DNA of 64,000 nucleotides from Gammaproteobacteria bacterium MOLA455 (GTDB lineage Bacteria > Pseudomonadota > Gammaproteobacteria > Pseudomonadales > Porticoccaceae). Shown here piece after piece: positions 51,921 to 60,453 of this stretch. Both the position numbers and the translations under genes were made by a program. Numbering within the stretch: position 1 is the first letter of the stretch; every line of letters starts with the position of its first letter. The stretch is from contig AZIN01000001.1 of assembly GCA_000511875.1 (NCBI GenBank), forward strand, positions 1,619,332 through 1,683,331, written 5' to 3'. The notes under the pieces were generated by a model. It had not been told where the DNA came from. It saw only the letters and a program-made list of their open reading frames with translations, and searched no databases.

Positions 51921-52775
51921 TTACTTAAGCAGTGCCAGAACAGACTGAGCCTGCTGGTTAGCTTGAGATAACATAGCTGTACCCGCCTGCTGAATGATCT
52001 GAGTACGTGCCAGCTCAGTGGTTTCAGCAGCGTAGTCGGCATCAGCGATACGGCTCATCGAGGCAGAGGTATTCTGAGAAATATTTCTCAGGTTATCAAC
52101 TGTGTACTCGAGGCGATTCATCACAGCACCGAAAGTAGCGCGCTGAGTGGTTACGCCAGAGATAGCCGTATCCAGTGTTGTGATGACGTTGGCTGTTGAT
52201 GTGTCAATAGTCGTTGTAGCGGCAGCCATACCGCTAATATCAGCGCCCATTACACCAGCCACGCCATCGGCCAGATTAAAATCATTGAAATCGACGACGA
52301 TTGTTTGGCCGTCGTTAGCACCAATTTGATAGGTGAAAGAGCCTGTTGTGCCACCAGAGCCGTCGAGAATATTTTCGCCATTCCACTGAGTAGCGTCGAC
52401 TATACGATCAATTTCTTCGGCCAGAGCTTTGAATTCAAGATCGAGGTTTGAAACATCGTCGGTAGTGTTACTGTTGCTGGTTGCCTGAACAGCCAGTTCA
52501 CGCATACGTTGCAGCATGTTAGTGATTTCGATCGCTGCGCCATCCGCTGTTTGTAGCATGGAGATTGCGTCGTTGGCATTTCGTGCTGCTTGGTCAAGAC
52601 CTTTAACCTGAGCATTTAAACGCTGGCTAATCGCAAGACCAGCTGCATCGTCAGCCGCTGAGTTGATGCGTTTACCGGTAGAAAGACGTTCCATTGCTGT
52701 GTTCATTGCACGTTCGTTTTTCGCCAGTGAGTTGGCCGTAATCGTAGCGCCGATGTTTGTATTGATAACAGTCAT
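51921..52775 (-). CDS. fliC: Flagellin 2
   Basis: 284 aa from the ATG at 52775 (GAGG 8 bp upstream, MTVINTNIGATITANSLAKNERAM); an upstream ATG in frame is unlikely. N-terminal D0/D1 ([52 protein letters not shown]) and C-terminal D1/D0 ([41 protein letters not shown]) are complete; the variable domain between is short (about 110 residues). Preceded by a sigma-28-type promoter, unlike flagellin 1. Confidence 0.95.
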   Translation of the reverse strand: MTVINTNIGATITANSLAKNERAMNTAMERLSTGKRINSAADDAAGLAISQRLNAQVKGLDQAARNANDAISMLQTADGAAIEITNMLQRMRELAVQATSNSNTTDDVSNLDLEFKALAEEIDRIVDATQWNGENILDGSGGTTGSFTYQIGANDGQTIVVDFNDFNLADGVAGVMGADISGMAAATTTIDTSTANVITTLDTAISGVTTQRATFGAVMNRLEYTVDNLRNISQNTSASMSRIADADYAAETTELARTQIIQQAGTAMLSQANQQAQSVLALLK

Positions 52776-52857
52776 TATAAAATCCTCAAAAAAATCATTA
52801 AGTTTCTTCGTCACGTTGCCAAGATTACATTCGCTTTCTGGCGCGTCCGTAACCTAT

Positions 52858-52884
52858 ACATCGACATGACTTACAAATACTTAA
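52858..52884 (-). promoter_or_regulatory. Candidate sigma-28 promoter of flagellin 2
   Basis: On the minus strand TTAAGTAT (52877-52884), 11 bp, GTCGATGT (52858-52865). The spacer is exact; six of eight and five of eight bases match the FliA consensus. It ends about 82 bp before the ATG. Confidence 0.55.
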
Positions 52885-52938
52885 ACCCTGATTGAGAAAA
52901 TATTCTATCTTTGACTAGATCTGTCTATTTAGCAGCAC

Positions 52939-52974
52939 AAAAAAACGCCACGCCAGTTGCCTGGAGTAGCGTTT
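52939..52974 (-). terminator. Rho-independent terminator of flagellin 1
   Basis: On the minus strand AACGC-TACTCCAG, GCAA loop, CTGGCGTG-GCGTT then a run of T (A-run 52939-52945). It lies about 50 bp after the flagellin 1 stop. Confidence 0.8.
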
Positions 52975-53022
52975 GTGAACCCCTGTAGCTAAGCGGCTGG
53001 GAGTTGCTATATAAGAAAGGCT

Positions 53023-53892
53023 TTAACCCTTCAATAGCTGCAATACAGACTGCGCAGACTGGTTTGCCTGAGCCAGCATTGCGGTACCCGCTTGCTGAAT
53101 AATCTGCGTGCGTGCTAACTCTGTTGTTTCGATAGCATAGTCAGCATCTTCAACTCGACTGCGTGAGGCGGCCGCGTTTTGCGACACATTGGATAAATTA
53201 TCGACAACATATTCAAGGCGGTTCATCGCTGCACCATAAGAGGCGCGCTGCGTATTAATGCCGTTAATGGCAGTATCAATTTTTGCCAGAGCTGCAGCTG
53301 CATCTGTGGAGGTGCTAAGGCTAATGCCTACAGCAGATATATCATTAGCGGCGCCACCATTGCTGAAGACACCTGCGCCAGTGGTCGCCCAGTCGCCCAG
53401 GTCGACAGAGATTGTCTGACCTGCATTAGAGCCTACTTGAAACGACACTACGCCGTCTGCAAGTGTACCTGCACTACCGTCGAGTATATTTTCTCCGTTC
53501 CACTGAGTAGTAGTGGAAATTCGAGCGATTTCTGACTGCAGCGCGACAAATTCGACGCTGAGGTTAGATCTATCTGTGGCGGTGTTGGTTTCGGTAATTG
53601 ATTGAATAGCTAGCTCGCGCATTCTCTGCAGCATATTGGCCACTTCAATCGAAGCACCATCTGCCGTTTGAATCATGGCGACAGCATCATTGGCATTTCT
53701 TGCAGCCTGATCTAGCCCTTTGATCTGCGCTGTCATACGCGCTGAGATGGCTAGGCCAGCGGCATCGTCTGAAGCCGAGTTGATACGCTTGCCGGTGGAC
53801 AGTCGTTCCATTGCCTGACCCATAAGTCGATCATTTTTGGCTAAGGCGTTCTGGGTAATAGTTGCACCCACATTTGTATTAATAACAGTCAT
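53023..53892 (-). CDS. fliC: Flagellin 1
   Basis: 289 aa from the ATG at 53892 (AGAGGAA 6 bp upstream, [24 protein letters not shown]); the frame extends 87 bp further upstream without flagellin homology. Complete D0/D1 regions flank a short variable domain. It is close to flagellin 2 (same [16 protein letters not shown] and [14 protein letters not shown] blocks), so a tandem duplication. It is served by a sigma-54 promoter with the TTGCCG enhancer cluster upstream. Confidence 0.95.
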   Translation of the reverse strand: MTVINTNVGATITQNALAKNDRLMGQAMERLSTGKRINSASDDAAGLAISARMTAQIKGLDQAARNANDAVAMIQTADGASIEVANMLQRMRELAIQSITETNTATDRSNLSVEFVALQSEIARISTTTQWNGENILDGSAGTLADGVVSFQVGSNAGQTISVDLGDWATTGAGVFSNGGAANDISAVGISLSTSTDAAAALAKIDTAINGINTQRASYGAAMNRLEYVVDNLSNVSQNAAASRSRVEDADYAIETTELARTQIIQQAGTAMLAQANQSAQSVLQLLKG

Positions 53893-54059
53893 TGCAAATT
53901 CCTCTTTATTCTTTTGATCGGCTGCCTTTAATAAAAGCGTTGCGCAACCGGGATCGTTAGGCTCATTTAGCTCAACCACTGAGCCAGTGATAAGCCTAAA
54001 AATTTACCAATTGCCGCCCTGCTGCCTGTTGGCATTTTGACGACTCACGGACAAGAAAT

Positions 54060-54076
54060 TGCAATACTGATGCCAA
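54060..54076 (-). promoter_or_regulatory. Sigma-54 promoter of flagellin 1
   Basis: On the minus strand TTGGCATC (54069-54076) and TTGCA (54060-54064) place GG and GC exactly 10 bp apart. It lies about 168 bp upstream of the flagellin ATG, giving a long leader. Confidence 0.85.
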
Positions 54077-54169
54077 GTTTTAATTTTTCCACGAAAAAAA
54101 TTAAAAGGTGTTTTTAAACAATGGCTTATGAGTTTTTGGTGCTGCGGAGTTTTGCTTAAAAAAGGTATG

Positions 54170-54210
54170 GCGGCATATCCTTGCCGCAGTATTTGCCGCA
54201 AGATTGCCGC
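54170..54210 (-). promoter_or_regulatory. Phased TTGCCGC cluster upstream of flagellin 1
   Basis: GCGGCA-TATCCT-TGCCGC (54170-54187) is a perfect 6-bp inverted repeat. TTGCCGC then recurs at 54181, 54193 and 54204, i.e. at 12- and 11-bp steps, close to one helical turn. The cluster is 94-134 bp upstream of the sigma-54 promoter, a normal enhancer position. Confidence 0.65.
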
Positions 54211-54297
54211 TTTGTCGGAATCTCGTCAGTAGAAGAGGCGCTTTATAGTTTGTTATTTACGCTTTTAGTTGCCGCTTGAACAAAACAGCGATCAGGA

Positions 54298-54702
54298 CTA
54301 ATACAGCTCGTCAAATAAAACTCCTTTAAGGGACTCTAAGTTTTGAGCTATACGCAGTATGGCTTCGCCGGGCATGCTGCGGACTAATTCGCCGGTGTCT
54401 TTATTGGTGACATTGACAACAAAGCGATGAGAGGCGCTATCCACAGAAAATTGCAGACTAGTGGGCACCTTTTTCATGGCAATGTTGAGCGTTTTGACTG
54501 CGGCCTTAACATCTTCCATATTTTGGCTAAGCTGCTTGGCGCTCTCACCTTTAGATGCCTGAACGTCGCGACTGACGTCTTGAATCGATTTGGTTGGCGC
54601 AGACACAGGTTCACTGGGCGTTGGCCTCTGCGGCGAAGCGGCCGGTGCAATCTGTGTATTTAATTTGAGATTACTTTCAATCCCAGACATATCTTTCACC
54701 AT
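54298..54702 (-). CDS. flaG: FlaG, filament-associated protein
   Basis: A 134-aa protein (130 aa if the ATG at 54690 is used; neither start has a strong ribosome site). The C-terminal domain (QFSVDSASHRFVVNVTNKDTGELVRSMPGEAILRIAQNLESLKGVLFDELY) is the FlaG signature; the N-terminal half is Pro/Ser-rich. FlaG influences filament length in polar flagellates. A strong sigma-28 promoter precedes it. Confidence 0.9.
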   Translation of the reverse strand: MVKDMSGIESNLKLNTQIAPAASPQRPTPSEPVSAPTKSIQDVSRDVQASKGESAKQLSQNMEDVKAAVKTLNIAMKKVPTSLQFSVDSASHRFVVNVTNKDTGELVRSMPGEAILRIAQNLESLKGVLFDELY

Positions 54703-54739
54703 TCTCGGTTAGCAATTTAACAACAATCATTACGCCCTT

Positions 54740-54768
54740 TTTAGGGCTTTTTACTAAGGGAAATTCCC
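54740..54768. repeat. Hairpin with T-tract in the flaG leader
   Basis: GCCC-TTTTTA-GGGC followed by TTTTT on the plus strand, inside the flaG leader but oriented as a terminator for rightward transcription. It may block read-through toward the TRAP genes, or act as a leader structure on the flaG mRNA. Confidence 0.45.
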
Positions 54769-54782
54769 CCAATCACAGTCTA

Positions 54783-54809
54783 AGATCGGCACATGAAGTA
54801 AATCCTTTA
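54783..54809 (-). promoter_or_regulatory. Sigma-28 promoter of flaG
   Basis: On the minus strand TAAAGGAT (54802-54809), 11 bp, GCCGATCT (54783-54790). Six of eight bases match in each element, with the exact spacer. It ends 80 bp before the flaG ATG. Confidence 0.75.
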
Positions 54810-54926
54810 ATCTTATCTTCAGTGTTTTACTTAATTTTACATTGATGGCCTAGGCCGACTGCTGTTAGGGACTTTGTCCTGAGGTTATACTGGCGGCTGT
54901 TTTAAATCTGACAATCTGGAGCTGTT

Positions 54927-55484
54927 GTGAAATATGTTTCGCAAGCGATCAGCGCTATTGATCGCTTCACCGATTGGACCGGCAGAATGGTCTCTTGGTT
55001 AACCCTGGCTATGGTGCTGATGACTTTGGTGATTGTGGTGCTGCGCTACTATTTTGAGAGCGGATCCATAGCCCTGCAGGAGTCGATTACCTACATGCAT
55101 GGGCTGGTGTTTATGCTCGGCATCGCTTTCACTCTGCAGCGCGGTGGTCATGTGCGGGTGGATATTTTTTACCGTGGTTTTTCCCCTCGGCGCAAGGCGC
55201 TGGTGGATCTGATTGGCGGGCTAGTATTTTTGCTGCCGGTGAGTTTGCTGATTTTTATCTTTTCCTGGGACTATGTTGCTGCTAGCTGGGCGATTGGCGA
55301 AACCTCAGAGGAGCGCAGTGGCATTCAGGGTATCTATCTATTGAAGACGCTGCTGTTATTGATGCCGGCCACGTTAATACTGCAGGGCCTGGCTGAAATT
55401 CTTAAAAGTGCGCTGGTGTTGACGGGCAAACAGTCTGTTGCAGAACAGCCTGCAGAAACTAATCACTTAGAGCCGCTAATCTGA
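54927..55484 (+). CDS. TRAP transporter small membrane subunit (DctQ family)
   Basis: A 185-aa protein with four transmembrane helices (about 22-42, 58-75, 92-115, 135-155) and the DctQ features VVLRYYFESGSIALQESITYMHGLVFMLGIAFTLQRGGHVRVDIFY. It is the small Q subunit of a tripartite ATP-independent periplasmic transporter. The start is a GTG with GGAG 5 bp upstream. The stop overlaps the dctM start by one base. No DctP solute-binding protein gene is adjacent, so the substrate cannot be guessed. Confidence 0.9.
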   Translation: MKYVSQAISAIDRFTDWTGRMVSWLTLAMVLMTLVIVVLRYYFESGSIALQESITYMHGLVFMLGIAFTLQRGGHVRVDIFYRGFSPRRKALVDLIGGLVFLLPVSLLIFIFSWDYVAASWAIGETSEERSGIQGIYLLKTLLLLMPATLILQGLAEILKSALVLTGKQSVAEQPAETNHLEPLI

Positions 55485-56848
55485 TGGTTGAGCTTATTCC
55501 CCTACTGATGTTTTTGGTGGTCTGCCTGGTCTTGATGGCGGGCTATCCCGTGGCCCTGTCCCTATCTGGTACAGCACTGCTATTTGCTTTGGTGGGTTTT
55601 GCCACCGGCACCTTTGATATGGCGTTTTTGCACGCCTTGCCGAATCGGCTGTTTGGCACCATAAAAAACACCACGCTGATTGCGGTGCCGCTATTTGTCT
55701 TTATGGGGGTTATGCTGGAGAAGTCCCGTCTGGCGGAAGATCTGCTGGAGAGTATGGCAGACCTGCTTAAAGGCTTTCGCAGTGGGCTGGGTCTTTCCGT
55801 GGTTTTGGTTGGCGCGCTGCTGGCGGCAAGCACCGGTATTGTTGGCGCCACAGTAGTGACCATGGGGCTGATGTCCTTGCCAACCATGCTCAAACGCGGC
55901 TATTCGTCGTCTCAGGCCACCGGCATTATTTGCGCCACGGGCACCTTGGGGCAGATTATTCCGCCGTCCATTGCCCTGGTGTTACTGGGTGATATTCTCT
56001 CCAGCGCCTATCAGCAGGCGCAACTGAGTATGGGCATATTCACTCCCAAGGTGGTGTCTATTGGCGACCTGTTTGTCGGCGCGATTATTCCCGGTGTGAT
56101 TCTGGTGCTGCTCTATTGCCTCTATGTGGTGATATTTATTAGGCCGGCCGCCCCGAAAGAGGGAGATGAGTCTCTTCCACAACATGGCCTATCCCGAGCC
56201 ATGCTCAATTTATTGCCGCCGATACTATTAATTGTAGCGGTATTGGGTTCGATTCTGTCCGGTGCGGCAACCCCCACTGAGGCTGCAGGTGTTGGGGCCT
56301 TTGGTGCCACGATGCTAGCGCTGTTTAAACGTCAGCTGTCTTTTGGGCGGCTGCGGGAAGTGGCCCAGAGCACCACCGAAGTGACCTCTATGGTCTTTTT
56401 GATTCTGATCGGTGCGGCAGTATTCTCATTGGTGTTCCGCGGCTTTGGCGGCGAAGAGATGGTTGAGCAGTTTTTGACCGGACTTCCCGGTGGCCTGGTG
56501 GGGGCGACGATTTTGGTGATGCTGGTGATCTTTGTGCTGGGCTTTGTCCTCGACTTTATTGAGATCACCTTTGTGGTGGTGCCGATTGTCGGGCCGGTGC
56601 TGTTGGCCATGGGTTTAGATCCGGTGTGGCTGGGTATTATGATTGCCATAAACCTGCAGACCTCTTTTTTAACCCCGCCCTTTGGCTTTGCCTTATTTTA
56701 CCTGCGCGGTGTTGCGCCGGCGTCTGTGGAAACCAAAGAGATGTACCGCGGGGTTATCCCCTTTATCGGTATTCAGCTACTCTTAATGCTGATGTTATCT
56801 CTGTGGCCAGCGTTGGCAACTTGGTTACCCGGGTTGATTTATAACTAA
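55484..56848 (+). CDS. TRAP transporter large membrane subunit (DctM family)
   Basis: A 454-aa polytopic protein (about 12 helices) with DctM landmarks: AALLAASTGIVGATVVTMGLMSLPTML, CATGTLGQIIPPSIALVLLGD, SGAATPTEAAGVGAFGA, and QTSFLTPPFGFALFYLRGVAP. It is the transport subunit that uses a sodium gradient. It lies directly after dctQ and 26 bp before the thioesterase gene. Confidence 0.93.
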   Translation: MVELIPLLMFLVVCLVLMAGYPVALSLSGTALLFALVGFATGTFDMAFLHALPNRLFGTIKNTTLIAVPLFVFMGVMLEKSRLAEDLLESMADLLKGFRSGLGLSVVLVGALLAASTGIVGATVVTMGLMSLPTMLKRGYSSSQATGIICATGTLGQIIPPSIALVLLGDILSSAYQQAQLSMGIFTPKVVSIGDLFVGAIIPGVILVLLYCLYVVIFIRPAAPKEGDESLPQHGLSRAMLNLLPPILLIVAVLGSILSGAATPTEAAGVGAFGATMLALFKRQLSFGRLREVAQSTTEVTSMVFLILIGAAVFSLVFRGFGGEEMVEQFLTGLPGGLVGATILVMLVIFVLGFVLDFIEITFVVVPIVGPVLLAMGLDPVWLGIMIAINLQTSFLTPPFGFALFYLRGVAPASVETKEMYRGVIPFIGIQLLLMLMLSLWPALATWLPGLIYN

Positions 56849-56874
56849 TTAGAAAAACAAAGGAAGTAAGATTT

Positions 56875-57264
56875 ATGGAGACTCAGTCGCCAGGACCATC
56901 GGGAAAGTTAATCTCTCAGACTATTGCCATGCCTCGTGAAACCAACGCCAACGGTGATATTTTTGGTGGTTGGCTGCTGAGCCAAATGGATTTAGCCGGC
57001 GCCATACTGGCTGGTCGGATTGGTAAAGGACGGGTTGCCACTGTGGCTATTAGCAGTATGTCGTTTCTCAACCCTGTGCCTGTGGGTGCGGTGGTGGGCT
57101 GTTATGCTCAGACACTCTCTGTGGGTACCAGCTCAATTCGTATTTTGATTGAAGCCTGGATCGATAATGACACTGAAGGGGAGCAGTGCAAAGTCACCGA
57201 GGGGGAGTTTGTCTTTGTTGCCATCGACGATAATGGCAATACTAGAGAAGTGCCCTCAGCGTAA
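56875..57264 (+). CDS. YciA-type acyl-CoA thioesterase
   Basis: A 129-aa hotdog-fold enzyme of the YciA/BFIT group, hydrolysing acyl-CoA. Conserved segments MPRETNANGDIFGGWLLSQMDLAGAILAGR and FLNPVPVGAVVGCYAQ contain the active-site Asn/Asp region. AAAGGAAG precedes the ATG. It may be co-transcribed with the TRAP genes; no direct functional link is evident. Confidence 0.88.
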   Translation: METQSPGPSGKLISQTIAMPRETNANGDIFGGWLLSQMDLAGAILAGRIGKGRVATVAISSMSFLNPVPVGAVVGCYAQTLSVGTSSIRILIEAWIDNDTEGEQCKVTEGEFVFVAIDDNGNTREVPSA

Positions 57265-57293
57265 CAAAGTGCCCACAGCGAAATAAAGTCCTT

Positions 57294-57312
57294 GCAGCTT
57301 ATCGAGAGCTGC
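57294..57312. terminator. Hairpin between convergent thioesterase and hydrolase genes
   Basis: GCAGCT, 7-bp loop, AGCTGC lies between two convergent stops. The stem is only 6 bp and no T-run follows, so this is a weak candidate. Confidence 0.35.
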
Positions 57313-57334
57313 CTGTGACTTAAACGAGTTGCGG

Positions 57335-58294
57335 CTAAAATTTTAGCGAAGCAAAGATTTTCTCACGCAGCGCGGGCGCTTCGTTGACCATATGGTGCCC
57401 AGCGCCTGCAATCATTTGTAGGCTGAGATTGGGGAACTTGCGCTGTAATAGATTCATGTTGTACCTCCAGTCTAGGGTGCTGTCCCTGTCTCCCTGAATA
57501 ACGTTGATCGCAAAGTCATTCTCTAAACAGTGATCAATCTCTACCACCCACTCGGCCATAGCGCCAACCCAAGCTGCAGGTAATCGATGGGGTTGGAACG
57601 GATCCCGGTGGCGCACAAAATTTAAGAATGCTTGATCCTGAGAGTTGTTTCGAAACACCCTCTTCATTGTCGGTCTAAAGGGGCGAGTCAATTTGAACAG
57701 CCAGCGATCGAGCTTCCACAATCTAGGCTGTACCAAAGGTGCTAGTAAATTGAGGCTGGAAAAGGGATAACTGTTGTTGCCTCTCTGATTCAAAAGCTGC
57801 TTGAGTAAAATACCGCCGCCAGTGCTCTGACCAATGCCGTGAAAGGGTGCGGGACAAAGGCTGGCTGTGGCCTTCATGACCTGATCGAGTTGCTCAACAT
57901 ATTGCTCGAAGCTATCTATAGAGGCTGGCTCGCCGCTGGAAAGGCCGTGGCCAATCAAATCAAAGCAGACAACGGTGAGCTGACGACTCAGTAGCTCGCG
58001 AATCAGGTGACCATAGAGGCCTGTGTGATCTAGATAGCCATGGACTATCACCGCAGTGCCCTTTGGTTGGGCTGGTTTCCACAGCATAAGATGAGTTTGC
58101 TGATCGCCATACAAAAGCTTGCCCGCGAGTAACTGCAGCTGGTCGCTGGGCTCAGGCAATTGATAGAACTCGAGGTAATTCTTCAGTGCGGGGTTTGACT
58201 GGAGGTCGGCTAGCGCCTCTGCGCCGAACTCCGGCAGCACCTGGGCAAGACTTCTTATCTGCTGCTGGGCATGGCTTAGATCTGTCTGCTCCAT
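57335..58294 (-). CDS. Alpha/beta hydrolase, lysophospholipase/monoglyceride-lipase type
   Basis: A 319-aa serine hydrolase of the S33/Hydrolase_4 kind. Visible: oxyanion-hole HGYLDHTGLYGHL, FDLIGHGLSSG, nucleophile elbow GQSTG (Ser about 168), acid region GDRDSTLDW, and catalytic His in AGAGHHMVNE. No signal peptide. The short C-terminus and lid resemble bacterial lysophospholipases. Substrate unknown. Confidence 0.82.
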   Translation of the reverse strand: MEQTDLSHAQQQIRSLAQVLPEFGAEALADLQSNPALKNYLEFYQLPEPSDQLQLLAGKLLYGDQQTHLMLWKPAQPKGTAVIVHGYLDHTGLYGHLIRELLSRQLTVVCFDLIGHGLSSGEPASIDSFEQYVEQLDQVMKATASLCPAPFHGIGQSTGGGILLKQLLNQRGNNSYPFSSLNLLAPLVQPRLWKLDRWLFKLTRPFRPTMKRVFRNNSQDQAFLNFVRHRDPFQPHRLPAAWVGAMAEWVVEIDHCLENDFAINVIQGDRDSTLDWRYNMNLLQRKFPNLSLQMIAGAGHHMVNEAPALREKIFASLKF

Positions 58295-58421
58295 AGGCTT
58301 GCTCTCAGGTTTTTGTGGACTGTTTCATCTGTGCTGCACAGGCATCTTGGCACACTAATAAGTAATTAGAAAATAGCCCTGCTTGCTGTTTAGTTGATGC
58401 GCATTTTATAAGCTGCAGGTA

Positions 58422-58453
58422 CAAAAAAGCCCCACAGTTTCCTGTAGGGCTTT
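58422..58453 (-). terminator. Rho-independent terminator of exbD-like gene
   Basis: On the minus strand AGCCCTACAG, GAAA-like loop, CTGTGGGGCT followed by a T-run (A-run 58423-58428), 23 bp after the stop of the ExbD-like gene. Confidence 0.85.
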
Positions 58454-58473
58454 CGATTATTGCGATTGCTTTG

Positions 58474-58881
58474 CTATTCGTCGGTGGACAACGACACGTC
58501 ATAGACCCCAGCTTCGCGAGCCTGGTCAGAGATCAGTACAAACATCTCAGTTTTAGACTTCGGGTGGGCACTTACAATCACCTTGGCCTCTGGTTTCTCT
58601 GCGTGCATGCGCTCAACGTTTGCTCGAACTGCGCGCACATCAATGCGACGTCCTTCAAAGGTTAGCTCATTGCTCTCGGATATTCGAAACACAATGTTGG
58701 TGTTTTCAGCTTCTGGTGGCGGCTCGTCAGAGGTCGGCGGGCGATTGACATCAAGCCCAGACTCATTGACGAATGAGGCCGTCACAATAAAAAAGATAAG
58801 CATAATAAATACAACGTCGAGCATTGGCGTCATATCGATTGCTGACTCATCCTCTTCCTTACGTCTTCTTCCTAATGCCAT
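58474..58881 (-). CDS. ExbD/TolR-family protein
   Basis: A 135-aa protein with a short basic/acidic cytoplasmic N-terminus and a single transmembrane helix (about 16-38) containing the critical Asp (DMTPMLDVVFIMLIFF). A periplasmic ExbD domain follows (IVFRISESNELTFEGRRID, KVIVSAHPKSKTEMFVLISDQAREAGVYDVSL). It uses proton flow with ExbB/TolQ to energise outer-membrane transport. No exbB, tonB or second exbD lies next to it, so it is an isolated subunit here. Confidence 0.9.
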   Translation of the reverse strand: MALGRRRKEEDESAIDMTPMLDVVFIMLIFFIVTASFVNESGLDVNRPPTSDEPPPEAENTNIVFRISESNELTFEGRRIDVRAVRANVERMHAEKPEAKVIVSAHPKSKTEMFVLISDQAREAGVYDVSLSTDE

Positions 58882-59073
58882 TTAATGTGAACCTTCAAAG
58901 ATTTCTGATAATAATGGAAGCGCGCATTCTACTGATTTCTGACAGAATTGCTAGCGCCACTACCCCTGCGTGTCAAACCGGTTTACTCTACCGACAAAAC
59001 GCTCCCTAAGTTTGCCAGAAATATGGTAATTAAGGAAAACATCATTGCGCTCTTGGATAAATAATGGGTATAT

Positions 59074-59880
59074 ATGCCTGAATTACCGGAAGTAGAGACT
59101 ACCCTTCGTGGGGTAGCTCCGCACATTGTAGATCAATTTATTGACCAACTACGGGTTCACAATGGTTCATTGCGCTGGCCCGTGACCCGAGGTATCTCTG
59201 AGCTCGCTAAGGGGCAGCGGGTTGTGGCAATCACTCGCCGCGCCAAGTACCTGTTAGTCGAGCTTGAGCGTGGCACCATGATGATTCACTTGGGTATGAG
59301 CGGCAGCCTGCGTCTAGTAGATAGAGCGGTACCGCGACGCAAGCACGATCATATAGAAATGCTGATGACTAATGGCGTCTGTCTGCGCTATCACGACCCC
59401 CGTCGCTTTGGCGCCTGGCTCTGGTCAGATAGCGGCTTTCCTCAGTTGGACCACTTGGGGCCTGAACCGCTCACCGATGAGTTCACCGGCAAGCGCCTGT
59501 TTGAGCTATCCCGCAGGCGCAAAATGGCGATTAAGCCATTCATAATGGATAATCGAACAGTGGTTGGTGTGGGTAATATCTATGCTTCCGAGGCATTGTT
59601 TCGCGGTGGTATTCGACCTGATCGAGCTGCGGGGAGAGTTTCATTGAAGCGCTATGAGCAGCTGACGGTGCATATTAAAGAGGTCTTAGCCAGCGCGATT
59701 ACTCAGGGCGGCACTACATTGCGAGATTTTGTCAACGGTAATGGCGAGCCTGGATATTTTCAGCAGACACTGATGGTCTACGGTCGCGGCGGTCAGCCCT
59801 GTGTTACCTGTGCCAAACCCTTAAAGGACATTCGTTTGGGTCAGCGCAGTTCGGTGTTTTGCCCAGCCTGCCAGCGCTGA
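59074..59880 (+). CDS. mutM: Formamidopyrimidine-DNA glycosylase (Fpg/MutM)
   Basis: A 268-aa base-excision repair enzyme removing 8-oxoguanine. The catalytic N-terminus PELPEVE (Pro2, Glu3) is intact, with the helix-two-turn-helix region (NRTVVGVGNIYASEALFRGGI) and the C-terminal zinc finger CVTC...CPAC (about 248-266). Length is normal. It converges with coaD, a common neighbour. Confidence 0.97.
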   Translation: MPELPEVETTLRGVAPHIVDQFIDQLRVHNGSLRWPVTRGISELAKGQRVVAITRRAKYLLVELERGTMMIHLGMSGSLRLVDRAVPRRKHDHIEMLMTNGVCLRYHDPRRFGAWLWSDSGFPQLDHLGPEPLTDEFTGKRLFELSRRRKMAIKPFIMDNRTVVGVGNIYASEALFRGGIRPDRAAGRVSLKRYEQLTVHIKEVLASAITQGGTTLRDFVNGNGEPGYFQQTLMVYGRGGQPCVTCAKPLKDIRLGQRSSVFCPACQR

Positions 59881-59915
59881 GCAATCTACGATCTAGGCTG
59901 TACTACTTTATTGAC

Positions 59916-60431
<516 letters not shown>

Positions 60432-60453
60432 TTACTTAAATAAAGCCTCAGGC

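Larger units (their letters stand above)
53893..54297. other. 405-bp upstream region of flagellin 1
   Basis: No supported gene. It contains the flagellin leader, the sigma-54 promoter (54060-54076), the TTGCCGC cluster (54170-54210) and the end of the flaG transcript. A short leftward frame at 54004-54201 overlaps the promoter and lacks any family signature. Confidence 0.65.

Noticed and set aside
54004-54201. 65-codon leftward frame upstream of flagellin 1
   Set aside because: Overlaps the sigma-54 promoter and operator array; no homology or ribosome site recognised.
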